From: Chimonanthus salicifolius | Lineage: Eukaryota; Streptophyta; Magnoliopsida; Laurales; Calycanthaceae | Direction: 5' to 3' | NCBI GenBank assembly: GCA_013350335.1 | Contig: CM023539.1 | Span: 17,882,223-17,946,222 of the forward strand | Length of the DNA stretch: 64,000 bases | In this document: positions 45,204 through 55,800 of the stretch, one piece after another | How the letters are laid out: each line of letters opens with the position of its first letter | How positions within the stretch are numbered: position 1 is the stretch's first letter | Made by a program: the position numbers and the translations under genes | Notes under the pieces: generated by a model | What the model was told of the DNA's origin: nothing | Seen by the model: only the letters and a program-made list of their open reading frames with translations | Databases searched by the model: none

Positions 45204-47200
45204 ATCTTATTTAATGTTTAATAACATGTCAAAATTTCAAGCAACATTTTTTATTTTATTTACTATTTTTTTAATTATTTCATCATAAATTGTGGATTAT
45301 GAGTTTATAAATGTTAAAAAATGCTAAAACCTATAAAATAATACATGAATTTTTTTTATTTGCTCTTATTTACTGTTTACTAACATGTCAAAATTTCCAG
45401 CAACATTTTTTATTTTATTTACTACTTTTTTAATTATTTCATCATAAATTGTGGATTATGAGTTATAAATGTTAAAAAATGCTAAAACCTATAAAATAAT
45501 ATATGAATTGTTTTAATTTTCTCATATTTACTTTTACCAACATATCAAAATTTCTAGAAACATTTTTTATTTTATTTATTAATTGTTTTTAATTATTTCA
45601 TCATAAATTTGGATAATGAGTTATAAATGTTAAAAAAATGCTAAAACCTACAAAATAATATATGAAATTTTTTATTTGCACTTATTTACTGTTTAATGAT
45701 ATTTAAAAATTTCCAGAAACATTTTTCTGTTATTTACTAATTTGTTTTAATTATTTCATCATAAATTATGGATTATGATTTATAAATGTTAGAAAATGCA
45801 AAAACCTATAAAATAATACATGAATTTTTTTATTTTCTCTTATTTAATGTTTAATAACATTTAAAAATTTCCAGAAACATTTTTTCTGTTATTTACTAAT
45901 TTATTTTAATTATTTCATCAATGAGTTATAAATGTTAGAAAATGCTAAAACCTATAAAATAAAACATAAATTTTTTTATTTGCTCTTATTTACTATTTAA
46001 TAATATTTAAAAATTTCCAGCTGACATTTTTTATTTTATTTACTAATTTGTTTTTATTATTTCATCGTAAATTGTGGATTATGAGTTATAAATATTAAAA
46101 AATGCTAAAACATGTAAAATAATATATGAAATTTTTTTATTTACTCTTATTTACTGTTTACTAATATGTCAAAATTTTCAGAAACATTTTTTTAATTACT
46201 AATTCTTTTTTTAATTATTTCATCATAAATTTGTGGATTATGAGTTATAAATGTTAGAAACTGCTAAAACCTATAAAATAATATATGACTTTTTTTTTGC
46301 ACTTATTTAATTTTTAATTACATGTCAAAATTTCCAGCGACATTTTTATTTTATTTTATATTTTTTTAATTATTTCATCATAAATTGTCGATTATGAGTT
46401 AAAAATGTAAAAAAATGCTAAAACCTATAAAGTAATACTCCCTCTATACCAAATTAGTTGTCCTATATGGATTTTGAAATTGTCCCAAAATAGTTGTCAT
46501 ATTTGTATTTGAGTAGTATTAAATGTGTTGAAAATGAATGAAATCACATGAGTGCTAGTCTTATATAGAGAGTTCTTTAAAAAGTACAAATATTTCAAAT
46601 GAGACAACTAAAATGGGATGGAGGGAGTATATGATTTTTTTTTTTTGCTATTATTTACTGTTTACTAACATTTCAAAAAATTTCATCAACATTTTTTCTG
46701 TTATTTATTATGTACTAAGGGAAGAAAATTTGATCGGATCGAGATTTTTGCTGATGAAGAGGTAGCCTAATTAGAGATTAAACACTATTTATACTGTCCA
46801 ACAACTTTTTTTTCTTTCTTTTTGTAATTATTTCATCAAAAAATATGGTTTATGAGTTATAAATGTTAGAAAATGCATTCACCTATATAATAATACATGT
46901 GATTTTTTTATTTTCTCTTATTTATTGTTTACTATTTGTCATATTTTCCAGCAACATTTTTTCTGTTATTTACTACTTTTTAATTATTTCATCATAAATT
47001 GTGGATTATGACTTATAAATGTTAGAAAATGTTAAAACCTATAAAATAATAAATGAAAATTTTTTGTTTGTTGTCAGTTACTCTATACTAACTTTTTATA
47101 CTGTCCAGCAGCTTTTTTTTTCTTTTTTTTACTTTAATTTTGTAATTATTTCATCATTAATTAGGGATTATGTGTGGTAAATGCTAGAAAATGTCTTATA
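45110..47200. repeat. 158-bp satellite-like tandem array inside the hAT element
   Basis: About 12 degenerate copies. Anchor AAATGTTARAAAATGCTAAA occurs at about 45141, 45309, 45467, 45625, 45784, 45930, 46090, 46249, 46403, 46861, 47017 and 47179; most steps are 146-168 bp. Each copy also carries TTTCATCATAAATTGTGGAT and a T-rich segment. The one long step contains the Stowaway MITE. No ORF. Confidence 0.88.
46438..46627. mobile_element. Stowaway-type MITE (Tc1/mariner) in the satellite array
   Basis: 190 bp between TA dinucleotides (46436-46437 and 46628-46629). Left end CTCCCTCTATACCAAATTAG; right end complemented CTCCCTCCATCCCATTTTAG. CTCCCTC ends and a TA target are diagnostic of Stowaway. 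Confidence 0.9.
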
Positions 47201-47214
47201 AGAGTATTATTTTG

Positions 47215-47540
47215 AGAAGGATGTGATGAGAACATGAGTTGTAACTTATAATGGGCTAAGATGCACATATGAAAAATCAATGTATTATTGTAATCAATGT
47301 AATATTTAGTGGAGAATGAGATTTAGAAAGGGTGATGAGAACATGAAATGTAACTTATGATGGGTTGAGATGCACGTATGAATAAGTAATGTATTATTGT
47401 TATCAATGTAATATTTAGTGGAGAATGCCATTTGGGAATAATGTGATGTAACTTACAATGGGTTGAGATGCACATATGAAAAAACAATGTATTATTGTAA
47501 TCAATGTAATATTTAGTGGAGAATGTGATTTGGGAAGGAT
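47215..47540. repeat. Second short tandem array, ~100-bp unit x3
   Basis: Three copies anchored by GTAACTTA (about 47241, 47350, 47448) and AATATTTAGTGGAGAATG. Steps 109 and 98 bp. Lies between the 158-bp array and the transposase. Confidence 0.85.
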
Positions 47541-47676
47541 GTGAATGGACACACTGGACGCATCTATATAATATACATGTAATATTAAGTCAATTACTTT
47601 TATCTTTTAAATTTAAATTCAACAGTTCATATATCTATTTATTGAACTTTTGAACGATAAAATGTATTGTAGATAA

Positions 47677-47841
47677 ATGATACGAAAAGGGGAAGATCCT
47701 GCATGGGGATTTGGTGAGAAATTGGATCATAGGGTCTGTTGTTGTTTGTACGGGAAAACTATGGCAGGTGGCATTACCCGTTTAAAAGAACACGTTTCGG
47801 GGAAGACATGTAATGTTGCCGCATACCCAAAGCAACTCTGA
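47677..47841 (+). pseudogene. hAT transposase: BED zinc finger exon
   Basis: From ATG at 47677: MIRKGEDPAWGFGEKLDHRV, then CCCLYGKTMAGGITRLKEHV and NVAAYPKQL. It matches the BED finger used for DNA binding by plant hAT transposases (usual pattern K-C-N-Y-C-G-K...G-G-I-T-R-x-K-x-H...V-A-A-C-P-K). The second Cys (now Tyr) and the Cys before P-K (now Tyr) are lost, and a stop follows QL. Confidence 0.75.
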
Positions 47842-47933
47842 TGCAAAAATGTATATGTCGTGAGTTACTCAAAATAAATGTGGAGAAGAAAAGATTAAAA
47901 ACAGATGCAGAAAAAACAGCAATGTAAGTTTCA

Positions 47934-48890
47934 ATGGAGGATATTTACAGTAGGAAAGAGGAGGAGTGTGTGCAGGTGGGTAGTTCAAAGTCCTTTGATG
48001 GGAACCCAAATGAGATGCAGGAGGCGCAGGACTTGTGGCGGGCTATGAGAGAGAGTCGTCGCGATATGCATATGGACGGCCATGGTGGTGCAGGTATTAT
48101 ATTTGTTATATTTTTAGTAAATCATAAATACATTTCATTGAAATTAGATCGAAAATGCTAATCCACTTATTTTTATTTATGAATATAGGTGGGTCCTGCC
48201 ATGGTGGTGCAGGTGGGTCCGGCTCAAAGAAGAAGAATACTGGATTATGGGCTATATGGAAATCAATGAAGACTATATTCGACATGGGTAATCAGAATGC
48301 ACCCATTGATCCGAAGTATGACGTCAATCCAGAAACAGTCGGCCCCGTGGATCCAACATGGGATAAGCACGCCTCTTTGATGCATATGAGATTAGACTAG
48401 GCCACAAGAGACGAGGCCAAAAAAGGTAATAGAAAGGCTGCGATAAAATACTTCGCAGATATTTACAGGCCACTAAAAGATATAAAAAATCCCTACCTAC
48501 GGGCCCTTTGTTATGCATCTGCAATAGCTGGGCTATCAAAAAATTTCCTTTCACCATATGAAATATCTACATCATTCATCCCGGGTGAAGTTCAAAGAAT
48601 TGGGGAATGAATGGATACATTTAAAGAGTCATGGGTGGAAACTGGGGTGACAATTATGTGTGATGGGTGGACTAGTAAAGATAACAAGACTATAGTGAAC
48701 TTCCTCCTGTACAATTGTCGGGGTACAATTTACCATAAATCGTTCGACACAACAGAATTCAGCAATGATGGAGACCTTATTTGCGGCCTGATGTTGGAAG
48801 TTTGTCAATTTGTGGGGCCTAAAAACGTTGTCCAAATTGTAACGGTACAATGGATTGGCTTATAAATCTGCCGAAATTATGGTCAACACA
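47934..48890 (+). pseudogene. hAT transposase: central DUF659 region (broken)
   Basis: Linker (QDLWRAMRESRRD), then, across a possible intron at 48095-48190, GLWAIWKSMKTIF. An in-frame stop follows MHMRLD near 48400 and another precedes MDTFKESW at 48610. DUF659 is clear: WVETGVTIMCDGWTSKDNKT, LLYNCRGTIYHKSFDTTEFS and VCQFVGPKNVVQIVT. A one-base insertion near 48845 shifts the frame out of the expected D-N-G. The catalytic RNase H-like fold of hAT transposases starts here. A TRIM interrupts the gene at 48890. Confidence 0.8.
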
Positions 48891-49457
48891 TGTAACGACC
48901 TGACCCGAATACAGGGTTTAGGGCTTGACTCAATGTGATATTGTCCGCTTTAGGCCTCGCACACAGCTCGAACCCCCACAGTTTTGCATTTGGGCCCGGG
49001 CCCACATGGCCTGGCCCAAAATGCGTCACATGAGTACAAAGGGGCTGGCCTTCTCTTAAACCCCCATTCACTTTCCTTCTCCACCGATGTTGGACTCCCA
49101 CATCGGTGGGCAAGGTATCACAATCACCCCCCCTAAAGCCTCGAGTCGCCCCCGGCTCGACAACATCAGGGAAGGAGGAAAGGTCCACACAGTCCAAGTG
49201 TTGAACTCGGCTCTGATACCACATTTGTAACAACCCGACCCGAATACAGGGCTTAGGTCTTGACTCAGTGTGATATTATCCGCTTTAGACCTCGAACACA
49301 GCTTGAACCTGCAAGGTTTTGCATTTAGGCCCGGGCCCACATGGCTCGGCCCAAAACGTGTCACATGAGTACAAGGGGGTTGGCATTCTCTTAAACCCCC
49401 ATTCACTTTCCTTCTCCACCGATGTGGGAGTCCCACATCGGTGGGCAAGGTATCACA
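48891..49457 (-). mobile_element. TRIM element in the hAT transposase (567 bp)
   Basis: Two LTRs of exactly 232 bp (48891-49122 and 49226-49457) with TGTAAC...TATCACA ends on the plus strand and a 103-bp core. On the minus strand the upstream LTR is followed by a perfect tRNA-Met PBS (TGGTATCAGAGC, 49221-49210) and the downstream LTR is preceded by a G-rich polypurine tract (GGCTTTAGGGGGGGTGAT, 49140-49123). TSD ACACA at 48886-48890 and 49458-49462. Each LTR holds a palindrome with arms CCGATGTGGGA and TCCCACATCGG (perfect at 49419-49441, one arm mutated in the other LTR). No coding capacity. Confidence 0.92.
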
Positions 49458-49462
49458 ACACA

Positions 49463-50049
49463 CTTCACCCTGGATCATTTGGATGTTGTGCGCGGCGCAT
49501 TGTATAGACCTTATACTTAAGGATTTTGGTAGAGAGCTGAGGATGACCAACCTCATCACCGCTTGCAGGGAAGTCACTACTTTTATCTACAATCACAAAC
49601 AAGTCCTAGATTTAATGAGGAAGTACACGGGAAATCGTGAACTGTTGTCTCCCGTAGTGACTCATTTCGCAATGGTTTACCTTACTCTAACAAGTCTCTT
49701 AAGAAGTAAGGATAAGTTGATTAAGATGTGTCGAAGCAGGAGATTTTGGGAGGAGGCCCCTGCCCATAACGCTGAATTAAAGATCATGCACAGAAAGCGC
49801 CAGGGATTTTGAAAACTCCTTCGTTCTGGGAGGTTGTCACATTTGGCATCAACGTTGTTTCTTCAGTAGTAAGATCACTCCGTCTAGTCGACGGAGATGA
49901 GAAGCCAACACTGCCATATGTATTTGAAAGCATTATCCGTGCAAAAATCGAAATTCAAGTCCTCACCGGCGTTGATTCTGTGTGGTTTGCAATCATCTCG
50001 AATCGTATTACAAAGTTCTTCATGAATAACCCACAGTTCATGGCAGGTT
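49463..50049 (+). pseudogene. hAT transposase: catalytic region, second half
   Basis: Continues after the TRIM: WIIWMLCAAHCIDLILKDFG (the C-A-A-H-C block conserved in plant hAT transposases), LITACREVTTFIYNHKQVLD, SPVVTHFAMVYLTLTSLLR, a stop after KRQGF near 49812, then KTPSFWEVVTFGINVVS and PYVFESIIRAKIEI. It ends near FMAG at a possible intron donor (GTTAGTG, 50046). Confidence 0.82.
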
Positions 50050-50121
50050 AGTGATATATGTGTTTCTTCATTCGTTATGTGAGTTTATACTTTATAATAC
50101 TAATTATAATTTATTACACTT

Positions 50122-50910
50122 AGCAGCTTATTTTTTGAATCCTTTTCGAAAAGGCTTTCTGAGTTGGACCCGACTATATTAAGATTAACTGTCTGCTACT
50201 CGTTTAGAAGAACGTTAGAGAAAACGGTCATTATGGATCCCAATGAGTGAGTTGGTTGTATGAATGAGGTATCACTTTAATTTATCATTTTTTATTATAA
50301 TTTGTGGGACGTACTAAAATAGATTGTGCTTATCATTGTTACAAGCTGCATATATTTGAAGGGTGCACAAAATCATTTGCGAATCCCGGTGCTGATGTTA
50401 CTTTGAAAGAGACAGCTAGGATGACACGAGCCCTGTGGTGGAAATGGTTTGGACATAGTACACCTAATTTGAAGAAGTATGCAATAAAGTTGCTTAGTCA
50501 AACATCTAGTGCAAGTAATTGCGTACGAAACTGGTCGATATTCAAATATGTTCATAGTCAGCCGCGTAATAGGTTGTCCTCAAAAAAACTCAATGAATTA
50601 ATGTACCTCCATTACAATCAACTGCCTTAGGACGAGGAACTTAAGGAGGTACATAGAGATTACACATGCTACTACTGAGGATTTCTTCGTGCATATAGAT
50701 CTTGAACATATATTTGCATACGATGATCCACTTAGAGAATGGATTGAAGAACGCGAGGAGCCACTACTGCACAACCTCAACACACATGATCTCCTAAGAG
50801 AAGTGGAGTTGAGAATGGCTGAAGATGACGAGGAGGACACATCAAACGCCGGTCAGTCTTATGGATACGTGGACGTGGAGTCTCATTCAAGTAACATCAT
50901 TCCATGTCCA
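50122..50910 (+). pseudogene. hAT transposase: C-terminal dimerisation domain
   Basis: AAYFLNP after a possible acceptor near 50121 is the usual motif before the hAT C-terminal domain. Then TARMTRALWWKWFGHSTPNL, KYAIKLLSQTSSASNCVRNW and SIFKYVHSQPRNRLSSKKLN (about 50410-50610) make up the dimerisation domain, followed by ELMYLHYNQLP and a stop at 50628. The acidic tail DDPLREWIEEREEPLLHNL is at about 50721-50777. Frame changes at about 50200-50300 and 50640 confirm decay. Confidence 0.82.
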
Positions 50911-51725
50911 TTTTCGATGAGCAATCACGCGAAAGCTATGCCAGTTCGCAATATATGTATCCATCTTCATCTCCATCTGAGAACATGTCAACAGATGAAT
51001 ATTATCCACGAGATCAATATACGAGGTTTATATTTAACGTCAACGTCCCCGGTTATGAGTCTTAAGAACCTCCTCCATATTGATATTACTTTTAATGTAT
51101 TTATCAAATGTTGGTCTTAAAATGTAGCTGAAATGTATGGGAAAAAGTTATCGTTTTGAGTTTAGATCTTGAAAGTTTCTTCATTTAGTTAATTTTTAAA
51201 AACTCTTCAGTTAATGATTTAAATGGAATTTGTTATAATTAAAAATGTATGACATTTGGGTGGTTATCAGTTCAAGCGATTAGGATGCCATTAGTTTCAT
51301 TTTTTAATATTTTTTCTACATTATTATGTAATTTTCAATCATTTTATTATTTATTTTTTATTTCTATAATTCATAACTTAAAATACCACTCATTGACTAA
51401 AAAAATAAATTATGACATTATTTCCATAATTTTTCCTCACTTATCTGCATTTTCTTGTAATTTTCACAATTTTATAACTAAGTATATAATTTCCCGATAT
51501 TGTAACTTCAAAAATATATTAGATGTAAAGGCCCAATATTTTATGAAAAATTACATACCCTATAAGCACATAATTATCTGCATTTACTATAATTTTTTAG
51601 GATTTTTTTTAAAAAAAAACTGTCTAGAGAGAGAAAAAATGAGGGCGAGAACTCGACTGAATCGAGATCACGAATGATATGAAAAATCGGCCGAAATCTC
51701 GGTCCGACCGATTTTTCTACCCCTG
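50911..51725. mobile_element. hAT element 3' region and right terminus
   Basis: AT-rich non-coding tail with ATCGGCCGAAATCTCGG-type subterminal motifs (51687-51703) and the right TIR. The ORF at 51249-51677 has no recognisable domain. Confidence 0.65.
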
Positions 51726-51733
51726 CTTAGGGT

Positions 51734-52835
51734 ATTCATTTGCAATGTGTTCTTCAATGTGAGCCGGGCGTCTGACTCATCCAAACTCAGTAGGAGACTC
51801 ACGACAATGGATCCTGATCTTGGTGGTATCTATTTAGAAGAACAGTAACATTGTACAGTAAAACCCCTATAAAATAATTGTCATGCGCCGAACCCGTATG
51901 TCGGCTCAAGACACGACTAATTTTTTTTTTTTAAAACATTCCTCTAATGATTCACTAATACCATAAATATACTACCCATGTGAGTCACTAGATAAAATTG
52001 CATCAACAATATTTATCCATTAACCCTCTAGTAATAATCTCAGATGCTTATGCGAGATACAAGTAGCAAAATTACCCGGACAACTTCACTTAAAACACAT
52101 AAAAGAAATATATTGAGCACACCAACACACAAATAAACTGCATAGAAATAACAAACTTATAGACATAAGTTTTTATGCTTCATAAGGCATATTTATTATC
52201 AAAATACATAAAATAATCCATATAATCATTTAGTTCCATTGTGCGAAAAACTACTGAAAGCATTCTAAGTTTTACTGTCAGGGAGAAACCATTGATTCCT
52301 CCACTCCTTCCTCTGGCTCATATCATGTAATGTAAGGAACGTGAGCAACAACCAAGTGGGGAGAGCTCACCATAAAATCCAATATACAATATACATGAAA
52401 CAAATAATAATGCACGTTCTATGAATGAAATGCAGTTAATCCACTTAACCCATTTTCACCTTAGGATCACTTTCTAAGGTGTTTTACCAATTTTACATTG
52501 GTCAACTCCCATTTAGTAACTTGCAAGTGTATAAGGTCTTCACAACCCAGCATACAAGCACGTCCAACCCAACGGTTAGCAAACGGCGCTCAAATTAATA
52601 TGTCAAGGCTTCCATGACCCAGTCTACTAGCACATCCAACACCAATGGTTCAAGATGACAGTTGACCACAACCTACTAACATGTCCAACCCAATAGTTCG
52701 CACACGATATTCGGCTAATCTCAGCAATTATAGCCCAATGGCCAATATCAGATTTCCAAAGTTATTATATTTCACAGATTTAACTTATAATTATAATTCT
52801 CACATACAAATGTCAAATGCATGATAATGCATGAT
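51734..52835 (-). mobile_element. Probable decayed LTR remnant
   Basis: No gene. On the minus strand GGTGAGCTCTCCCCACTTGG and nearby sequence have the look of a gypsy LTR, but ends and TSD could not be fixed. Offered as a weak interpretation of an otherwise empty stretch. Confidence 0.3.
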
Positions 52836-55800
52836 TGTAACACCTCGGATTTTCAGATTATTATTTTATATGACACTTATTCTTTTAAATGGTGGATTTT
52901 AGAATTGGACCTTATATGAATAAGGAATTGGGCCATGACCCAATTAAGATCCAATTAAATTGTGACATTAGTTTATTGAAAATTAAATAGGATAGTGCAT
53001 AGCCGAATTTTTTATATGAAATCTTTAAGATTATGCGCATGAGAGATATGTGGAATTTAATCCACAAATGATATGCTAGAATATTTGAAGAGGGATTTTC
53101 TTAATTAAATTGGATTTGCATATGTAAAGAAAATGTTCAAAAAAATCAAATAAAGATTATACTTGGCCGAATTTTAGATAATGATATTCATATTATGCGC
53201 ATGGGATATTTTAAAAGGGAATGTACATTGTCTCAAATTAAATTAAAAGATTACCTAGATTATGAATAAGGTTATGCGCATAGTACTTGCTAATTGGAAT
53301 AAAGGGAAGGTTTTAAATTAAGAAGGAGAAGTCGGCCATGGCTAAGTAAAACAAAGGAAGGGGCACACGGTATTACAATAAAAGAGATGCAGCAAGCACA
53401 AAGAGACACACGGCAATCGTGATTTTTGCAAAGATACACGGCATTGCTAATCAAAGGGGAGCATGACACTTTCTATTTTGATTAAGTAAAGGTTTTATAA
53501 GGAAAAGGGTACTCGGCAATGGCTAATTTAAAAGATCTTGGTGCCTTCTAAAAAATAGGACCAAGGGGAGTTTTTATAAGGAGAAGGCAGGTAGGGCGCA
53601 TGGTAATCACTAATTTAGAGAGGGGCACACGGCATTGTCTAAGATAGGACAATGAGATCAATAAGAAAAGGAAGCACGGGGTTGCATCTCTTATTTCTTT
53701 AATATATCTATTTGGAATAATTGGTGGTAAGGCTATTAGATACGTTGCTTGATTCCACAATATCAAGACCATGATTTTCTCATAAATCCATGGGGTGTTG
53801 GCGTGGGCAACCTCAAATAGAAGTAGCAGCTGCTGATAAGATAATTAGAAGTTGCTAACATTACCATAAGACGTCAATTACAGGTTCTGTATTAAATAAA
53901 GCAATGCTGGAAACATAAGGCTGGAAAGGAAGGTTCTAGCCTTCGTGGGTTCCTGATATACATACAGAGATGAGAAAGGAGGCTGCAATACAGTCAGCAT
54001 GTATAGACACATGCTATCTTAAATGGGACACATCAATGAGATTCTCAAATATAACAAGTCTGATATGGACCGACTGTATATTCCTAATATACAGTCGGGG
54101 GTAGCACCTTTAAATGAGGCAATGGAGAGTGAAGGGACACAGTATTACACAATCTGAGAGGGTATTACCAGAGAGGAAATAGGCCAGAGGAGAACTCACG
54201 GCAGCTTGATTTAGTGTCTGATTCACAGACTGAAAAGGGCTGGATTTATACAGCATACAGATCAGATCTGTGTGGGTTCTTTAGGGGCTGATCCGAGGAC
54301 AGATTCAGTCCAGAATTTCTTCTGGCTGCAACGTGGGCAGCAAGGTCTTAGAGAGAGGACACAACAACACCAACGCAACAATAAAAAGGGATTGCATCGT
54401 GAGGCAGAGATTGTTCGAGATAGAGAACAGAGGAGTTCTCGGCTGGAGAAAAGAGAAGGGCCAGTCTCGACTGGCGTGGTAAGCAATCAGATCTGCTACA
54501 AGGGGTCTTCTCGGTCAGATCAGAGAAGCAAATCTGGGAACAGCAGCGCCAAGCAGAGGCGTCTGCTGTATGGAAAGAGAGCTGCAAACAACAGAGCAGC
54601 AAACGTGGGTAGCAAGACAGATCGGGTGCTGTGAACACAAGGGAAGCTGCTGAAATGCAGCAGCAAGAGGACTGTCTGATACACATGATCTGAGGACAGA
54701 TTCAGCCAAAGTTCTCCTGGCTGCAATGTGGGCAGTAAGGGTGGTTTTAAGAAGAGGAATCGGCAGATCTGTCCCCAATCTAATCTGTTGTGGATGACGG
54801 ACACAAGTGGAAGTCTAACTTGGGCAGTTTATAGGGGGTGTGTGAAGGTAGAGACACACGAAGAAGGCTGGTTGTGTGAGAAGCAGACCAAAGCTTAAAC
54901 AGATCAGATCTGTTTCATACAATGTGGGACGTGGCATGTAGAGGTGGCTCTCTGTTCTAAGAGAGACCATACAACATGTAAAAGAAAGAGGGCTGCCAGC
55001 AGTATGTTTTGTTGCTGGATTTTCCAGTCAGGAAAATCAATAAGAGGGAAGAACACATGGTGTGTTTCATTGAGAGTCAAAGTCGTAGCAAAGCACACAT
55101 TGTATACATGTTGTATACAGCAAGGGGATACAAGCTGAGAATAGCAATTTCTTATTGAAACTGCTTTATGGGACCGACTGTGTCTGGTTATATATATAGG
55201 CATACAACAAGGGTTACCGAGGAGAGAGAGACGTGACTGCATTGTGAGGAACGAATTGGTAAGATAGATTCTGTGAAGGTGCCCCAAGGTGTTGGGTTTA
55301 CAGCAGATCCATACCGATCAATGGAGTTTAGATCTGTTCTCTATAGAGATAGTGAACAACACTGCTCATAGGCAGCAAACAGCGTGAAGGCAGCTATAGT
55401 GGGAGAAAGAGGACTGCAGAGAAGTATCTGTTTCAAGGACAGATTACTTCAGTTTCTCTTTAAGCAACACCAACGTGTGAACTGGGAAAGAGTTGTTGTA
55501 ATCAGCAACAATTACACACATAGCAGGAAGAGGGCAGCCAGCAGTCAAGAGGGTGTTCTCAGCCGTAGTAAAGATCAAGAAGGAGAAGATTGGAAGAGCA
55601 AGAACAAGCCGAAGGAGTCGCGAAACCGGTATGTGATTTCATATTTTTGTTTAAAAAAAAGAACCATAGGGTTCAGCCATGATGTATGGCCGAACCCCAT
55701 GGAAGAAAATTGATGGATGATTTGGTAACTTTTGGAAAGGTGCATGCAAGATTTGGAAACCTTCTAATTAAGGAAGGATGGATTCTAATTTGAAACTTTC

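Larger units (their letters stand above)
44235..51725 (+). mobile_element. hAT-superfamily transposon, full length (7491 bp)
   Basis: Flanked by a perfect 8-bp TSD CTTAGGGT (44227-44234 and 51726-51733). Left end CAAGGTGTGAAATCTTGGCC; right end complemented CAGGGGTAGAAAAATCGGTC: imperfect TIRs of the hAT CARGG type. Both subterminal regions repeat CGGCCGATA/TATCGGCCG motifs (many at 44260-44610, fewer at 51690-51715), typical of transposase-binding clusters. It contains a broken BED-DUF659-hAT-C transposase, a long satellite array, a Stowaway MITE and a TRIM. Confidence 0.87.

Noticed and set aside
48886..49577. Minus-strand ORFs of 116 and 169 aa at the hAT locus
   Set aside because: They read through the two TRIM LTRs and repeat the same residues; no gene.
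54262..55713. Cluster of 60-127-aa ORFs on both strands
   Set aside because: GA-rich leader-like part of solo LTR 2; no domain, overlapping frames on both strands.
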